Shown: positions 17,508 through 26,667, counted from the first letter of the stretch. The stretch: 64,000 bases of DNA from Halorussus halobius (GCF_004765805.1 NZ_SBIU01000003.1:62001-126000); one strand, 5' to 3'. Numbers and translations are program-made. Notes: generated by a model from the letters alone, not told the origin.

Positions 17508-19280
17508 ATGGACGATTCCGACTCCAGTCTCGGCGACTTCGGGACCGGTACGTCCGGGAGCAGTGCGCGCGACGACGACCGGTTCGACGCGGTCGAGGCC
17601 GACCCCGTCGGGAACGACCGGGGCGTCGGCGCGCTCTCGGCGGCCGACGGCCTCCGCATCGGCGAGCGCGAGGACGACACCCACCTGCAGGCGTACGTCA
17701 CCGCCCACAACCGCGGGGACGTGCGGGTGGGCAAGTACCTGCTCGTGCCCTACCCCGACGGCGAGAAGCTGTTCTGTAAAGTCGCCGCGCTGGAGTACCG
17801 CCAGGAGTACCGCGTCGACGACGCGACCGAGATTCACGCCCGGCGCGCGATGCGCAACGACGACATCGAGGAGGCCGACTACAAACTGCTGGCCGACCTC
17901 GACCCGGTGGCGGTCCTCTACGAGGACGGCGGGGAACTGAAACGTCGGATGACCGACCGAGTGCCCAAGCCCAAGTCGGTCGTCCGCGAGGCCGACGACA
18001 AGTCCGAGATAAAGACCGGCCTCAAGATGCCCGCCGAGGGCGTCTTTCTGGGCCACCTCTCGGTCGGCGGCGAGAAAGTGAGGACGGCGGCCGAACCGCC
18101 GACCATCGACTACCGGCTGAAAGACGACTACGAGGACGGCGACCCGCTCGTCTTCCGGCACACGCTGGTCGCGGGCGGCACCGGGTCGGGCAAGACCCAC
18201 GGCGCGAAGAACGTCCTCCGGCAGTTCCTCGCCGAGGACCGCCGGTACGAGATGGACGACGGCGCAAAGCGGCGGGCGGCGGTCGTCCAGTTCGACCCCC
18301 AGGACGAGTACGCCCAGATGCACGACGACAACTCGGCGGTGACAGCCGAGGACAGACGACGGTGGGAGTCCGAAGGCATCGCCCACGGCGGCCACGACGA
18401 CACGCTCGTACTCGTTCCGAAGGAAGACGGCGTGTCCTACGCGGCGGACAACCACCGCGCGGAGTGCGAGCGGTTCACGATTCCGTTCTCGATGGCCGGC
18501 GACAGGCCGTGGCTCGTCGCGGGGAGTTCGCTGAACGAGAACCAGTATCCCGCGCTGAAGGAACTGCTCGGGCGGTTCTTCCGGGAGCGGCCCGACGGGA
18601 CGTACCAGCAGTTCCTGTCGTTCCTCGACGACCCGGCGCTCAAAGAGGAGTTGGACGAGTCTGGGAAAGTCCACGAAGCGACGTACGACGCCGTCAAGCG
18701 TCGCGTTCGCGGGATTCCGAGCGGCGTCTTCGACCAGGACGCCGAACCGATAACCGAACTCGACCACAAACTCGTCCGCTCGGGCGGACTGACCACGATT
18801 CCGACGTATCACCTCACGTCCAGTCGGGCCAAAGAGATGTTCGTCCTCGCGGTCGCCAGCCTGCTCATCGACGACAAACTCTCGAACACGCCGTCGAGCG
18901 ACCGCATCAAGGAGACGCCCCTCGTGGTCGGGATGGACGAGGCCCACAACTTCCTCACGGACGCCGACAACGTGCAGGCCCGGAAAGTCGTCGGGAAGTT
19001 CACGGACGCCGCAAAGCAGGGTCGCAAGGAGCGACTCGGCCTCTTTCTCATCACCCAGGACCCCCAGGACATCGCCGAACCCGTCTTCAAGCAGGTGAAC
19101 ACGACCGTCGTGTTGAACCTCGGCGACGAGGACGCCATCAAGAGCGTCAACATCCCGCCGGAGTTGGAGGGCAAGGTGCCGTACATGGAGACGGGCCAGA
19201 TGGTGGTCTACTCGCCCGACAACTCCGAACCGGTCGAGATAATCGGGCTGTCGAAGTGCGTGACCAGACACGGCGACTGA
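17508..19280 (+). CDS. herA: HerA-family bipolar DNA translocase/helicase
   Basis: 590 residues. An acidic disordered start is followed by a beta-barrel HAS domain (about 50-200). The RecA-like motor then opens with Walker A GGTGSGKT at 223-230 and has Walker B LVVGMDEAHNF at about 473-483. SSRAKEMFVLAVASLL and LFLITQDPQDIAEPVFKQVNT complete the HerA/FtsK-type core. A hexameric HerA drives NurA in resection of broken DNA ends. The start chosen (ATG at 17508) follows repeat R1; an upstream frame extension runs through that repeat and is not protein-like. Confidence 0.88.
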   Translation: MDDSDSSLGDFGTGTSGSSARDDDRFDAVEADPVGNDRGVGALSAADGLRIGEREDDTHLQAYVTAHNRGDVRVGKYLLVPYPDGEKLFCKVAALEYRQEYRVDDATEIHARRAMRNDDIEEADYKLLADLDPVAVLYEDGGELKRRMTDRVPKPKSVVREADDKSEIKTGLKMPAEGVFLGHLSVGGEKVRTAAEPPTIDYRLKDDYEDGDPLVFRHTLVAGGTGSGKTHGAKNVLRQFLAEDRRYEMDDGAKRRAAVVQFDPQDEYAQMHDDNSAVTAEDRRRWESEGIAHGGHDDTLVLVPKEDGVSYAADNHRAECERFTIPFSMAGDRPWLVAGSSLNENQYPALKELLGRFFRERPDGTYQQFLSFLDDPALKEELDESGKVHEATYDAVKRRVRGIPSGVFDQDAEPITELDHKLVRSGGLTTIPTYHLTSSRAKEMFVLAVASLLIDDKLSNTPSSDRIKETPLVVGMDEAHNFLTDADNVQARKVVGKFTDAAKQGRKERLGLFLITQDPQDIAEPVFKQVNTTVVLNLGDEDAIKSVNIPPELEGKVPYMETGQMVVYSPDNSEPVEIIGLSKCVTRHGD

Positions 19281-19341
19281 ACGGATAATCTCCGGCGTGC
19301 GACCGACGCCCGATTCTCACGTCGCCGGAACTGCCTGAATG

Positions 19342-19347
19342 TTTAAA
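19342..19347 (+). promoter_or_regulatory. TATA box of the UspA gene
   Basis: TTTAAA ends 24 bases before the ATG at 19372, implying a leaderless transcript and deciding between this ATG and a frame extension that starts upstream within the promoter. Confidence 0.65.
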
Positions 19348-19371
19348 CGACGCGGGGGCGTACCCCCGGTC

Positions 19372-19800
19372 ATGGCGAAGAACGTACTCGTTCCCACCGA
19401 CGGATCGCCCCAGTCCGACGACGCGCTCGTCCACGCCCTCGAGGAGTTCGACGGCGGGACCATCACCGTCCTCCACGTCATCGACCCCATCGACGCGGGG
19501 TACAACGCGCCGGTCGGGATGCCCGGCGGCTCCGAGGAGTGGTACGAGAACGCCCAGGAGCAGAGCGAGGCGGTGTTCGCCGACGCTCAGGAGATAGCCG
19601 ACGAGTACGGCGTCGAACTCGACACCAGACAGGAGATGGGCCGGCCGGCCCGAACCATCGTGGCGGTCGCCGAGGAGGACGACTTCGACCAGATAGTCAT
19701 GGGTAGTCACGGTCGCTCGGGCGTCTCGCGCATCCTGCTCGGCAGCGTGGCCGAGACCGTGGTCCGGCGCTCGACGATTCCCGTGACAGTGGTGCGGTAG
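19372..19800 (+). CDS. Universal stress protein, UspA type
   Basis: 142 residues, a complete single Usp domain. KNVLVPTDGSPQSDDALVHAL opens it and GSHGRSGVSRILLGSVAETV near the C-terminus is the ATP-binding G-x2-G-x9-G-S motif, with STIPVTVV as the last strand. These dimeric cytoplasmic proteins help cells through stress and starvation by mechanisms that remain unclear. Monocistronic, with its own TATA box. Confidence 0.92.
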   Translation: MAKNVLVPTDGSPQSDDALVHALEEFDGGTITVLHVIDPIDAGYNAPVGMPGGSEEWYENAQEQSEAVFADAQEIADEYGVELDTRQEMGRPARTIVAVAEEDDFDQIVMGSHGRSGVSRILLGSVAETVVRRSTIPVTVVR

Positions 19801-19902
19801 GGAGTTCCGGTCGACCCGTGACGGCATTTCGTCACGGCCGCCGCCGATTCTTCCGGGAAGAAATAGTTAGATATTAGAATATTGTTCGTATGGCCTCTTC
19901 CA

Positions 19903-20373
19903 ATGATTTCGATTCGATTCAAGCGACCACGGTCGTCGGTGCCGGCGAATGTCCTAAAAGTCGGAGCAGTGGTTCTGTCTTTCTTCGGTATCGGGTCGCT
20001 CCTATCCGCAGTCGTACAGTTGTACGTCGGAATACGAGGGACGGCTGGCATCCTCGCCGCCGTCGCAATGCTACTCCCCGGCGTGGTCCTGTTCATGATG
20101 ATGGAGGACCGCGACTTCGACTGGGACGCCTACCGCGAGCGCGGCGACCACCGGGTCGACGCGGTCGTGGTTCTGGCTGCGAGCGGAATCGGGACCGGAA
20201 TCGGCTACCGACTCCCGGCGGCGACCGCGTTCGCCACCGACATTCAGGTGGCGACCATCTGCGGTCTCGCGGCCGCGTACGAGGTGTTCGTCTATCGGAA
20301 TCGGGAACTGTTCCCGCCCCACGTCTGGCCGTGGTTCGGGAGCATCTACTTCCGGGTTCGGCTGGACGAGTGA
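19903..20373 (+). CDS. Four-helix membrane protein of unknown function
   Basis: About 156 residues from MISIRFKRPRSSV. Hydrophobic segments at about 20-40, 43-63, 83-103 and 110-128 suggest four helices. A charged loop (EDRDFDWDAYRERGDHR) and an aromatic tail (HVWPWFGSIYFRVRLDE) flank them. An AT-rich box (TAGATATTAG, 19868-19877) lies about 26 bases before the chosen ATG; an earlier in-frame TTG is less likely. No family recognised. Confidence 0.6.
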   Translation: MISIRFKRPRSSVPANVLKVGAVVLSFFGIGSLLSAVVQLYVGIRGTAGILAAVAMLLPGVVLFMMMEDRDFDWDAYRERGDHRVDAVVVLAASGIGTGIGYRLPAATAFATDIQVATICGLAAAYEVFVYRNRELFPPHVWPWFGSIYFRVRLDE

Positions 20374-20412
20374 GCGAGAAACGTCGGCGTCGGGACTGGT
20401 ATCAGGTTGGAC

Positions 20413-21726
20413 TCAGAAGATGTTGGCCTGCCGATACACGCTGATGCCCTCGTTGGTGATGGCGTAGGGCTTTATCTCCCGGGAGTGGTTGGCGTCGCGT
20501 ATCTTCTGTATCTCGACCGCGAGTCGCGTCTCCCGGAAGTCGTCCGAGCCACGGATGTACTGCAGGACGAACACCGCGTCCACGAGGTACTCGATGATGC
20601 CGTGCCGGGAGGCGTAGGGCGTGTCTTGGCTGGCCTCGCTGGTGAGCATGGTCGTCACGCCCGCCTCCTTGAGGCTCTTGGTGAAGTCGTACACCTCGTT
20701 GCGTCGGGTGGCCTGGTCGTCGTACATCATCTCCAACAGCGACACCGAGTCGAGCACCAGTCGGGTCGCGCCGAACTCCTCGACGAGGCGGGGCAGGTCG
20801 TTGCTGATGGACGTGAGGCTGTTGGCCATCTCGATGGGGTCGAGGTCGATGACCGCGAGCCTGTCCTCCTCGACGTACTCGTCGAAGGCCCACCCCTTCT
20901 CCGTGGCGGTGTCGACGATGCGGTCCTTGCTCTCTTCGAGGGTGATGAACACCGCGTTCTCGTCCTGCCGAAGCGCCTCGTGGAGGAACTGAAGGCCGAA
21001 CGTGGTCTTGCCGGTGCCGGCCGAGCCGATGGTGGTCATTAGCGAGCGCTCGGGGACGCCGCCCTGGACCATGCTGTCGAGGCCCTCGATGCCCACGTCG
21101 ATGCGCGGGATGGACGACTCGAACTCCTCGTCGTCGAAGTCCTCCTCGAAGGAGTCGTCGGAGTCGCCGAAGCCGCCGCCGAACCCGTCGCTGGCGTCCG
21201 GGCCGAAGCCGCCGCCGCCTCCGAAGTCGTCGACCGAGCCACCGCCGTCCCCGAAGCCGCCGGGCGACTCGCCGCCAAATCCGCCCGGCGGGTCGTCGCC
21301 GCCGGGCATCGAACCGCCCGTGCCGGCCCCGCCGCCGGGCGCGTTCTCGAAGGCGCTGGCGAAGTCCTCGTCGAAGAGGTCCGCGTCGTCCGAGTCGCTG
21401 GGGTCGCCGCCGGTCGCGGCCTCCGACGACCCCGAGCCGTCCGGCGAGTCGCCGGCGTCGTACGGCTCGGCGTCGGCGAATCCCGTCGGCGACGGGTCGG
21501 CGTCCGACGCGTCGCCGCCACCGAATCCACTACGCCCGGATTCGTCGCCGCCACCGCCCCCAGGCTCGTCGTCCCCAGCGAAGCCACCGCCCTCGCTCGC
21601 ATCGAACTCCGCACCGTCCGACGGAGAGTCGGGGGACCGGGCCGCCTCGGAATCCGGGTCGGCGTCCGATTCGGCGTCCTCGTCCTCGCGGAGCGCGCGC
21701 TCGAACCAGTCGTCGTCATCGGACAC
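20413..21726 (-). CDS. HTR-like protein: KaiC/RecA-type ATPase with long acidic linker
   Basis: 437 residues. The first 190 or so are a low-complexity Asp/Ser/Gly/Pro segment, probably disordered. A KaiC-type ATPase domain follows, opening PRIDVGIEGLDSMVQGGVPE, with Walker A GSAGTGKTT and Walker B TRLVLDSVSLLEMM. Haloarchaeal annotation calls such proteins HTR-like. They are presumed signalling or regulatory ATPases, but none has a firm biochemical role that I know of. The GTG at 21726 is preferred because GGAGGTGA lies just upstream (21735-21742). Confidence 0.8.
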   Translation of the reverse strand: MSDDDDWFERALREDEDAESDADPDSEAARSPDSPSDGAEFDASEGGGFAGDDEPGGGGGDESGRSGFGGGDASDADPSPTGFADAEPYDAGDSPDGSGSSEAATGGDPSDSDDADLFDEDFASAFENAPGGGAGTGGSMPGGDDPPGGFGGESPGGFGDGGGSVDDFGGGGGFGPDASDGFGGGFGDSDDSFEEDFDDEEFESSIPRIDVGIEGLDSMVQGGVPERSLMTTIGSAGTGKTTFGLQFLHEALRQDENAVFITLEESKDRIVDTATEKGWAFDEYVEEDRLAVIDLDPIEMANSLTSISNDLPRLVEEFGATRLVLDSVSLLEMMYDDQATRRNEVYDFTKSLKEAGVTTMLTSEASQDTPYASRHGIIEYLVDAVFVLQYIRGSDDFRETRLAVEIQKIRDANHSREIKPYAITNEGISVYRQANIF

Positions 21727-21841
21727 GGGCGTCACCTCCCGGGCGAGCGCGGTACACGTCCGGCACCTCGGACCGACCGCATTTCAATGTTTCTCGCCGC
21801 CGGTCGGCGGACTTTTGACGGCCCGACGAGAAGTGCCGACG

Positions 21842-22663
21842 ATGAACGTCGGCATCGTCGCACAGAAGGACAACGACCGTGCGGTCGAGTTGGCCGGGCG
21901 GATGCGCGACGCGCTCGCCCCGGAGGTGGCCGTCAGGCTGGACGTCGAGACCGCCGACCGGCTCGGTTCGGAGGGGTCGCCGGTCGACGAGATGGACGCC
22001 ACGGACCTCGTCGTGTCGGTGGGCGGGGACGGCACCTTCCTGTTCGCGGCGCGGGGCGCTGGGACGACGCCCGTCCTCGGCGTCAACCTCGGCGAGGTGG
22101 GCTTCCTGAACGGGGTCGCGCCGGACGACGCGGTCGAGACGGTCGAGGCGGTCGTCGCCGGTTACCGGGAGACGGACACGATTCCCTGCCGGGAGGTGTC
22201 CCGGCTCCGGGCCACCGGCGGGGGCGACTGGACCCTCCACCCGGCGATAAACGAGATCGTGGTTCAGGGCCCCCAGCGCGGCCACGGACGCGGCCTCGAC
22301 TACGAGGTCTCGATCGACGGCCACCGCTTCACCGGGGGTCACGCCGACGGCGTACTGGTCGCGACGCCAACCGGGAGTACCGCGTACAACCTGAGCGAGG
22401 GCGGCCCGCTGGTCCATCCCGAGGTGGACGCGCTGGTGGTCACGGAGATGAGCGGGGCCGAGTCGATGCCGCCGCTGGCGGTCCCGCCCGACAGCCGGGT
22501 CGAGGTTCGCGCCGAGGGGGCGGCGTTCGGCTACGTCAGCGCCGACAGCACCCGCGAGCAATTCGAGATGCCCGAGCGTGTGACCGTCCGCGCTGCCGCG
22601 GAGCCGATCCGAATCGCCGAACCCGCCAGCGACTTCTTCGAGGCACTCGGGAAGCTCGACTGA
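21842..22663 (+). CDS. nadK: NAD kinase
   Basis: 273 residues. VVSVGGDGTFLFAARG carries the GGDG catalytic/nucleotide motif of NAD kinases, and GVNLGEVGFLNGV plus GHADGVLVATPTGSTAYNLSEGG are the other family signatures. It phosphorylates NAD to NADP in the cytoplasm. The ATG at 21842 is the first in the region with family homology; a long upstream frame extension translates the reverse of the neighbouring low-complexity gene and is a shadow. Divergent from the HTR-like gene. Confidence 0.93.
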   Translation: MNVGIVAQKDNDRAVELAGRMRDALAPEVAVRLDVETADRLGSEGSPVDEMDATDLVVSVGGDGTFLFAARGAGTTPVLGVNLGEVGFLNGVAPDDAVETVEAVVAGYRETDTIPCREVSRLRATGGGDWTLHPAINEIVVQGPQRGHGRGLDYEVSIDGHRFTGGHADGVLVATPTGSTAYNLSEGGPLVHPEVDALVVTEMSGAESMPPLAVPPDSRVEVRAEGAAFGYVSADSTREQFEMPERVTVRAAAEPIRIAEPASDFFEALGKLD

Positions 22664-22758
22664 CTCGACGGTCACCCGTCCAGCCAGCGGGCAAGCGGAC
22701 GAGTCGAGTTCTTCCTGAAGGGAAAGCCCTAATCCCGCTGCTTCGCTAGCGACTGCTA

Positions 22759-23688
22759 ATGGACGAGCAACTGCCGGACGTACAGGCGTCCGAACCCGAC
22801 GTGAGCGTCGGACTCAATCGCGTCGGCGTGACGGGCGTCAAGAAGCTGGTCGAACTCGCCCGGCCCGACAAGCGTCCCATCGTGCTGACGGCGGAGTTCG
22901 AGGTGTTCGTCGACCTGCCCAGCTGGCGGAAGGGCGCGGACATGAGCCGGAACATGGAGGTCATCGACGAGATTCTGGAGGACGCGGTGAGCGAACCCAC
23001 CTACCGGGTCGAGGACGTCTGCGGCGAGGCGGCCGAGCGCCTGCTCGACAAACATGAGTACACGAGCAAGGCCGAGGTCCAGATGGAGGCCGAGTACATG
23101 CTCAAGGACCGCACGCCCGAGAGCGACCGGCCCACCCAGGCCACCGCCGACATCGTCGCCGGCGCGACCGCGACCGACGAGGGCACCCGCGAGAAGATCG
23201 GCACGCGCGTCACCGGGATGACGGTGTGTCCCTGCTCGCAGGGGATGATGGGCGCGACCGCCCGCGAGAAGCTGGAGGAACTGGGCGTCGGCGAGCGCGA
23301 GGTCCGGGAATTTCTGGAAGAAGTGCCCCAGGCCGGTCACTCCCAGCGCGGCCACGCCACGCTCACGGTCGAGAGCGGCGGCGCGCCCGAGGTGAACCTC
23401 GACGACCTCATCGAGGTGGCACGGGACTCGATGAGCGCCCGCATCTACAACCTCGCGAAACGGCCCGACGAGGACCACATGACCTTCGCGGCCCACGCCG
23501 ACGCCAAGTTCGTCGAGGACTGCGTGCGCGACATGGCCGAGGGCGTGGTGGGCGAGTTCCCCGACCTGCCAGACGACGCCGTGGTGACGATGAAACAGAG
23601 CAACGACGAGTCCATCCACCAGCACAACGCCCACGCCGAGCGCGTGGCCGACGTCGGGACGCTTCGGGAGGAACTGGGCGAGGACTGA
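22759..23688 (+). CDS. mptA: GTP cyclohydrolase MptA (type IB)
   Basis: 309 residues. The family signature [10 protein letters not shown] (about 194-203) supplies metal-binding histidines, with TVCPCSQ before it and SRNMEV near the start. MptA/FolE2 enzymes open the ring of GTP to give a cyclic dihydroneopterin phosphate that leads to tetrahydrofolate-type cofactors and to archaeosine precursors. Full length, with a normal start and short spacing from nadK, whose direction it shares. Confidence is high for family, slightly less for exact product. Confidence 0.92.
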   Translation: MDEQLPDVQASEPDVSVGLNRVGVTGVKKLVELARPDKRPIVLTAEFEVFVDLPSWRKGADMSRNMEVIDEILEDAVSEPTYRVEDVCGEAAERLLDKHEYTSKAEVQMEAEYMLKDRTPESDRPTQATADIVAGATATDEGTREKIGTRVTGMTVCPCSQGMMGATAREKLEELGVGEREVREFLEEVPQAGHSQRGHATLTVESGGAPEVNLDDLIEVARDSMSARIYNLAKRPDEDHMTFAAHADAKFVEDCVRDMAEGVVGEFPDLPDDAVVTMKQSNDESIHQHNAHAERVADVGTLREELGED

Positions 23689-23772
23689 GCCCCCGCACTC
23701 CGTTCGATTCCGCTCTTCTGTCCGAACGAGCCACGCCCCCAGACTCAACTCCGTCCAGCGCGAAGTCCGACT

Positions 23773-23976
23773 ATGAGCGTCACCGGCCTCTGCCAGATTT
23801 GCGAGACCAACGAAGCCGAACATTCGTGTTCCAACTGCGGCACGCTCGCGTGCGCGGACCACTGGGACGAGGCGCTGGGTCTGTGCGCGGAGTGCGCCGC
23901 GACCGTCGAGCGCGGTGATGATAGAGAGCGTGTCCAGCCCGACGATCTGGACGACGACGACGTGATGCGGTTCTGA
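23773..23976 (+). CDS. Small HIT/B-box-like zinc finger protein
   Basis: 67 residues. CQICETNEAEHSCSNCG and LACADHWDEALGLCAEC together place cysteines and histidines as in HIT-type zinc fingers, enough for two zinc sites. An acidic tail (QPDDLDDDDVMRF) follows. Likely a protein-interaction adaptor; no specific partner can be proposed. It follows mptA by 84 bases on the same strand and may share its transcript. Confidence 0.75.
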   Translation: MSVTGLCQICETNEAEHSCSNCGTLACADHWDEALGLCAECAATVERGDDRERVQPDDLDDDDVMRF

Positions 23977-24000
23977 ATTTGCTGTTTCGGGCTTGAGAGC

Positions 24001-24245
24001 GTCGGGACGAACGTCTCGAAAGCCCTCGGCGTACTCTCCCACAGCAGTACAGCAAACCCGGCCTCGAAAGCCCTCGGCGCGGTCACGCGAGCGAAGCGAG
24101 TGTGACGTTGTCGGAGCTTGCCTCCGACAGAACTCGCGGTCGCTCGCCGACATATCTGACGGACGTAGTTGCGTCAGATAGGGGTCGGCGAGGCGACCAC
24201 GCGATGCGCGAGCCCGCCTCGCCCTTTCAGTCCGTCAGGGAGTCA
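24001..24245 (-). repeat. Dispersed modular repeat, copy R2
   Basis: Read on the minus strand, this copy holds the ACTGAAAGGGCGAGGC module at its start, a long hairpin (24138-24198) and two end modules of the type GCCGAGGGCTTTCGAGG (24062-24080 and 24014-24030). The inner arms ATCTGACG and CGTCAGAT enclose a loop containing GACGTAGTTG, and the outer arms are GGTCGC and GCGACC. The core with GAGGCTGGGG is absent, so this is a partial copy. It fills most of the gap between the zinc finger gene and the HAD gene. Confidence 0.75.
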
Positions 24246-24321
24246 ACTGTGTCACCGAGCGCGAACTTGGCCGTAGTCCACTCCCGCAGGTATCAAGAGG
24301 CCGTCGCTCCAACTCCCGGCC

Positions 24322-24978
24322 GTGACCGTCTCCGCCGTCGTCTTCGACTTCGACTACACGCTGACAGTTCCGGACCGCCCCCGGCAGGCGGTTCTCGACG
24401 AGGCCACTGCGGCGGTGGGCGCGCCCGACATATCCCGCGAGGCGTACCTCGACGCCCACTCGCGGCACCTCGACAGCGAGAGCCGGGTGCCCATCTTCGC
24501 CGAACTGTTGCCCGAGACCGGCGACGTCTCCCCGGAGGCGCTGACCGACGCCTACCGCGAGAAGGTCGCCGACTCCCTCGTGGCTGTCGAGGGCGTCCCC
24601 GAACTGCTCGCCGACCTCCGCGAGGAGTACGCGCTCGGCCTGCTGACCAACGGCCCGGGCGACGCCCAGCAGAGCAAGCTCGACCGGTTCGGCTGGGTCG
24701 ACGCGTTCGACGCGGTGGTCATCACCGGCCACATCGAGGCCGGCAAGCCCGACGAGCGCGCGTTCCGCGCGGTGCTGGACGACCTCGGCGTCGCGCCCGA
24801 CGAGGCGGTCTACGTCGGCGACGACCCCGAGGCCGACGTCGAGGGCGCGACGAACGTCGGAATGGCGGCAGTGCAGGTCGTCTTCGAGGGCGGGCCGGAC
24901 CGCCACCCGGACGCGGACGCCTACGTCGAGCGCGACGCACTGGCCACCGACCTGCCGGGGATTCTGGCGACTCTATAG
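24322..24978 (+). CDS. HAD-superfamily hydrolase (phosphatase type)
   Basis: 218 residues with all HAD motifs: VVFDFDYTLT (motif I with both aspartates), LLTNGPGD (motif II), GKPDERAF (motif III lysine) and YVGDDPEADVEGA (motif IV). A helical C1 cap separates motifs I and II, as in phosphoglycolate-phosphatase-like enzymes. Cytoplasmic small-molecule phosphatase; substrate not predictable. The start is a GTG. Confidence 0.88.
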   Translation: MTVSAVVFDFDYTLTVPDRPRQAVLDEATAAVGAPDISREAYLDAHSRHLDSESRVPIFAELLPETGDVSPEALTDAYREKVADSLVAVEGVPELLADLREEYALGLLTNGPGDAQQSKLDRFGWVDAFDAVVITGHIEAGKPDERAFRAVLDDLGVAPDEAVYVGDDPEADVEGATNVGMAAVQVVFEGGPDRHPDADAYVERDALATDLPGILATL

Positions 24979-25040
24979 AGCGTTTCCGGCCGGTGGACCG
25001 ACCACGAGTTCGGCCGGGTGCCAAACCGCTATCCCGGCGG

Positions 25041-25079
25041 ACGAAAGGGCGAGGCGAGCGCGCCGAGGGCGTTCGGGAA
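25041..25079 (+). repeat. Truncated modular repeat, copy R3
   Basis: A short fusion of two modules of the repeat family: GAAAGGGCGAGGC runs directly into GCGCGCCGAGGGCGTTCGGG, with all hairpins missing. It looks like an internal-deletion remnant lying just downstream of the HAD gene. Confidence 0.65.
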
Positions 25080-25146
25080 CCTGTTTGCTAGTGCAGTGTC
25101 CGAGCGGACGTTCGAGGACTCCTCGCCTCTGCAGTCGCGTTCGCAG

Positions 25147-25536
25147 CTACGATTCGTCCAGAACCGCCACGAAGACGTCCGTCGCGCGCTTGACCGCAGC
25201 GCCGTCCTCGACGAACACCAGCGTTCGCGGCGGTCGCACCGCCTTCGGTCGCACGCGCAGTTCGACCTCTGCAGCGGCTTCGGCCGCGGCGTCGACGCGC
25301 TCGCGGAACTCGACCCGGACGCGGTCGGGGTGGACGTACACCTCCGCGAGCGATTCGGAGTCACCCTCGCGCTCCCGACCGACCTCGTAGGCCAGGTTGC
25401 CATCCTCGGACGGTTCCGCGTCGGGGTCTGCGTTCACCACGGCGAGCGCGCCGAGGCCGGAGTCCTCGCGGCCCGAGACCTCCGAGGAGAGCAACTGAGC
25501 GATGCGCGTGCCGTCGGTGGTTCGGTCCTCGACCAT
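25147..25536 (-). CDS. Conserved small acidic protein, unknown function
   Basis: 129 residues starting MVEDRTTDGTRIAQ. An N-terminal helix (TRIAQLLSSEV) is followed by alternating strands (LGALAVVNADP, EVYVHPDRVRVEF) and a helix-strand ending in VFVAVLDES, a compact alpha/beta layout. I do not recognise a function. It lies just downstream of the DUF2240 gene on the same strand (50 bases), so the two are probably co-transcribed. Confidence 0.7.
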   Translation of the reverse strand: MVEDRTTDGTRIAQLLSSEVSGREDSGLGALAVVNADPDAEPSEDGNLAYEVGREREGDSESLAEVYVHPDRVRVEFRERVDAAAEAAAEVELRVRPKAVRPPRTLVFVEDGAAVKRATDVFVAVLDES

Positions 25537-25586
25537 ACCGGACCTTCCGGGCGCGGCGGAATCAGGCTTCGGCTTTGGGCTCCTGG

Positions 25587-26039
25587 TCAGCCGTCGTCTC
25601 TCAGTTCCGCGCGCGCCTCTGCGGCTTCCGCGCCGACGTCGATACCCCGTCTGCGGGCGTACACCACGGCGGCGGCCTCGATGGTCACGCCGAGCCGTCC
25701 CTGGAGGTCGTTTATCTCGGCCACTGCGGTCTGTTTGTCCGTGTCCGCCGCGACCACTCTGTCGAGCAACTTCTCGAAGGTCGATTGTTCCTGCAAGATG
25801 GACTCGTCGGGGACGAAGGCTTCGGGAATCTCGACGTCCCCGGGGTCGAACGCCGCGACCACGTCGCCGTCCTCGCGGGCGAGCAGTCCCTGCCCGGCGG
25901 CCACGTCGACCAGTCGCTCGGCCTGGTCGGGCGAGAACCAGTCGCGGTCGAGCGACAGCGCGACCACGAACTCGCTCTCGGGCATCGATTCGGTCCCCTT
26001 CTGCTGGAACGGGGCGGCGACCGCACTCCGGAGGCTCAT
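25587..26039 (-). CDS. DUF2240 family protein
   Basis: 150 residues. A winged-helix-like N-terminal part (RSAVAAPFQQKGTESMPESEF through LVDVAAGQGLLARE) and a C-terminal helical region (FEKLLDRVVAADTDKQTAVAEINDLQ) match the archaeal DUF2240 family as I know it. The family is widespread in Euryarchaeota without an assigned activity; the fold hints at nucleic-acid or protein binding. Confidence 0.75.
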   Translation of the reverse strand: MSLRSAVAAPFQQKGTESMPESEFVVALSLDRDWFSPDQAERLVDVAAGQGLLAREDGDVVAAFDPGDVEIPEAFVPDESILQEQSTFEKLLDRVVAADTDKQTAVAEINDLQGRLGVTIEAAAVVYARRRGIDVGAEAAEARAELRDDG

Positions 26040-26147
26040 TCGGTTGGAGTGGTGCGGGAGTGGCGCGTAAAAGTGGCGGTTCCCGTCGGCGCTGTCGCTC
26101 GTGGCAGATGGCGACTTGGACCGGAAAAGATTCGAACGCCGTCGCAG

Positions 26148-26417
26148 TTAGCAGATCGGCGACGGACTGCCGATGCACGGGAATTCGCTGCCACCGCCGC
26201 TCCCACCGCCACCACCGCCACCGCAGAGCAGCGAGATGTCACTCTCTATCTGAACCGGACAACTGTTGTCCGACGTGACGACGTCGATCTGGGTGGCACC
26301 GTCGTTCTCGACGTCCTGTGCGGTCGGGGCGTCGGCAGCAGCCCCGGTGGCCGTGAGTCCTGCGAGCAGTACGAGCGCCGCGAGTCCGAGTTTCGCCGTT
26401 TTTCGCATCATGGTCAT
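26148..26417 (-). CDS. Secreted four-cysteine, glycine-rich peptide (copy 1)
   Basis: 89 residues. A basic start (MTMMRKTAK) and hydrophobic core (LGLAALVLLAGLTATG) form a Sec signal, with a likely cut in GAAAD near residue 29. The mature part of about 60 residues has exactly four cysteines: Cys-Pro followed 11 residues on by Leu-Cys, then a run of seven glycines plus GGG, then Cys-x7-Cys at the very end. It shares signal, cysteine order and Cys-x11-Cys spacing with the neighbouring copy. It could be a microhalocin-like or signalling peptide, but that is inference. It has its own AT-rich promoter region. Confidence 0.75.
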   Translation of the reverse strand: MTMMRKTAKLGLAALVLLAGLTATGAAADAPTAQDVENDGATQIDVVTSDNSCPVQIESDISLLCGGGGGGGSGGGSEFPCIGSPSPIC

Positions 26418-26444
26418 CGATAACTTTTGTCTTGGAAGACATCA

Positions 26445-26453
26445 GCTATTATC
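26445..26453 (-). promoter_or_regulatory. TATA-like box of peptide copy 1
   Basis: On the minus strand GATAATAGC lies about 30 bases ahead of the ATG, inside a very AT-rich stretch that also contains TATTAATACTAATA further up. Each peptide gene has such a separate AT-rich upstream region, suggesting individual promoters. Confidence 0.45.
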
Positions 26454-26499
26454 GTCTAGTGGGTAAAATACTTTTTTATTAGTATTAATACTGGAACTT

Positions 26500-26667
26500 C
26501 TAGTGATGTACGGTACTCCGCGCATCCGAGCCGGCCGACGGACAGGGAAGAGTCGGGTCCGATGCGGACGAGGCCCGTCGCGCGTCGCCAGCGGCCGCAC
26601 CAGCCGTGAATCCAGCGAGTGCGACGAGCGCCGCGAGTCCGAACTTCGTCGTGTATCGAGTCCGGAC
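26500..26667 (-). pseudogene. Decayed third copy of the four-cysteine peptide
   Basis: The minus strand between the two intact copies reads RYTTKFGLAALVALAGFTAG and AAAGDARRASS, clearly the same signal peptide as the intact MRKTAKLGLAALVLLAGLTA type. There is no start codon in register, only one cysteine (LPCPS) remains, and the frame ends in an early TAG at 26500-26502. This is a dead paralogue. Confidence 0.7.
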
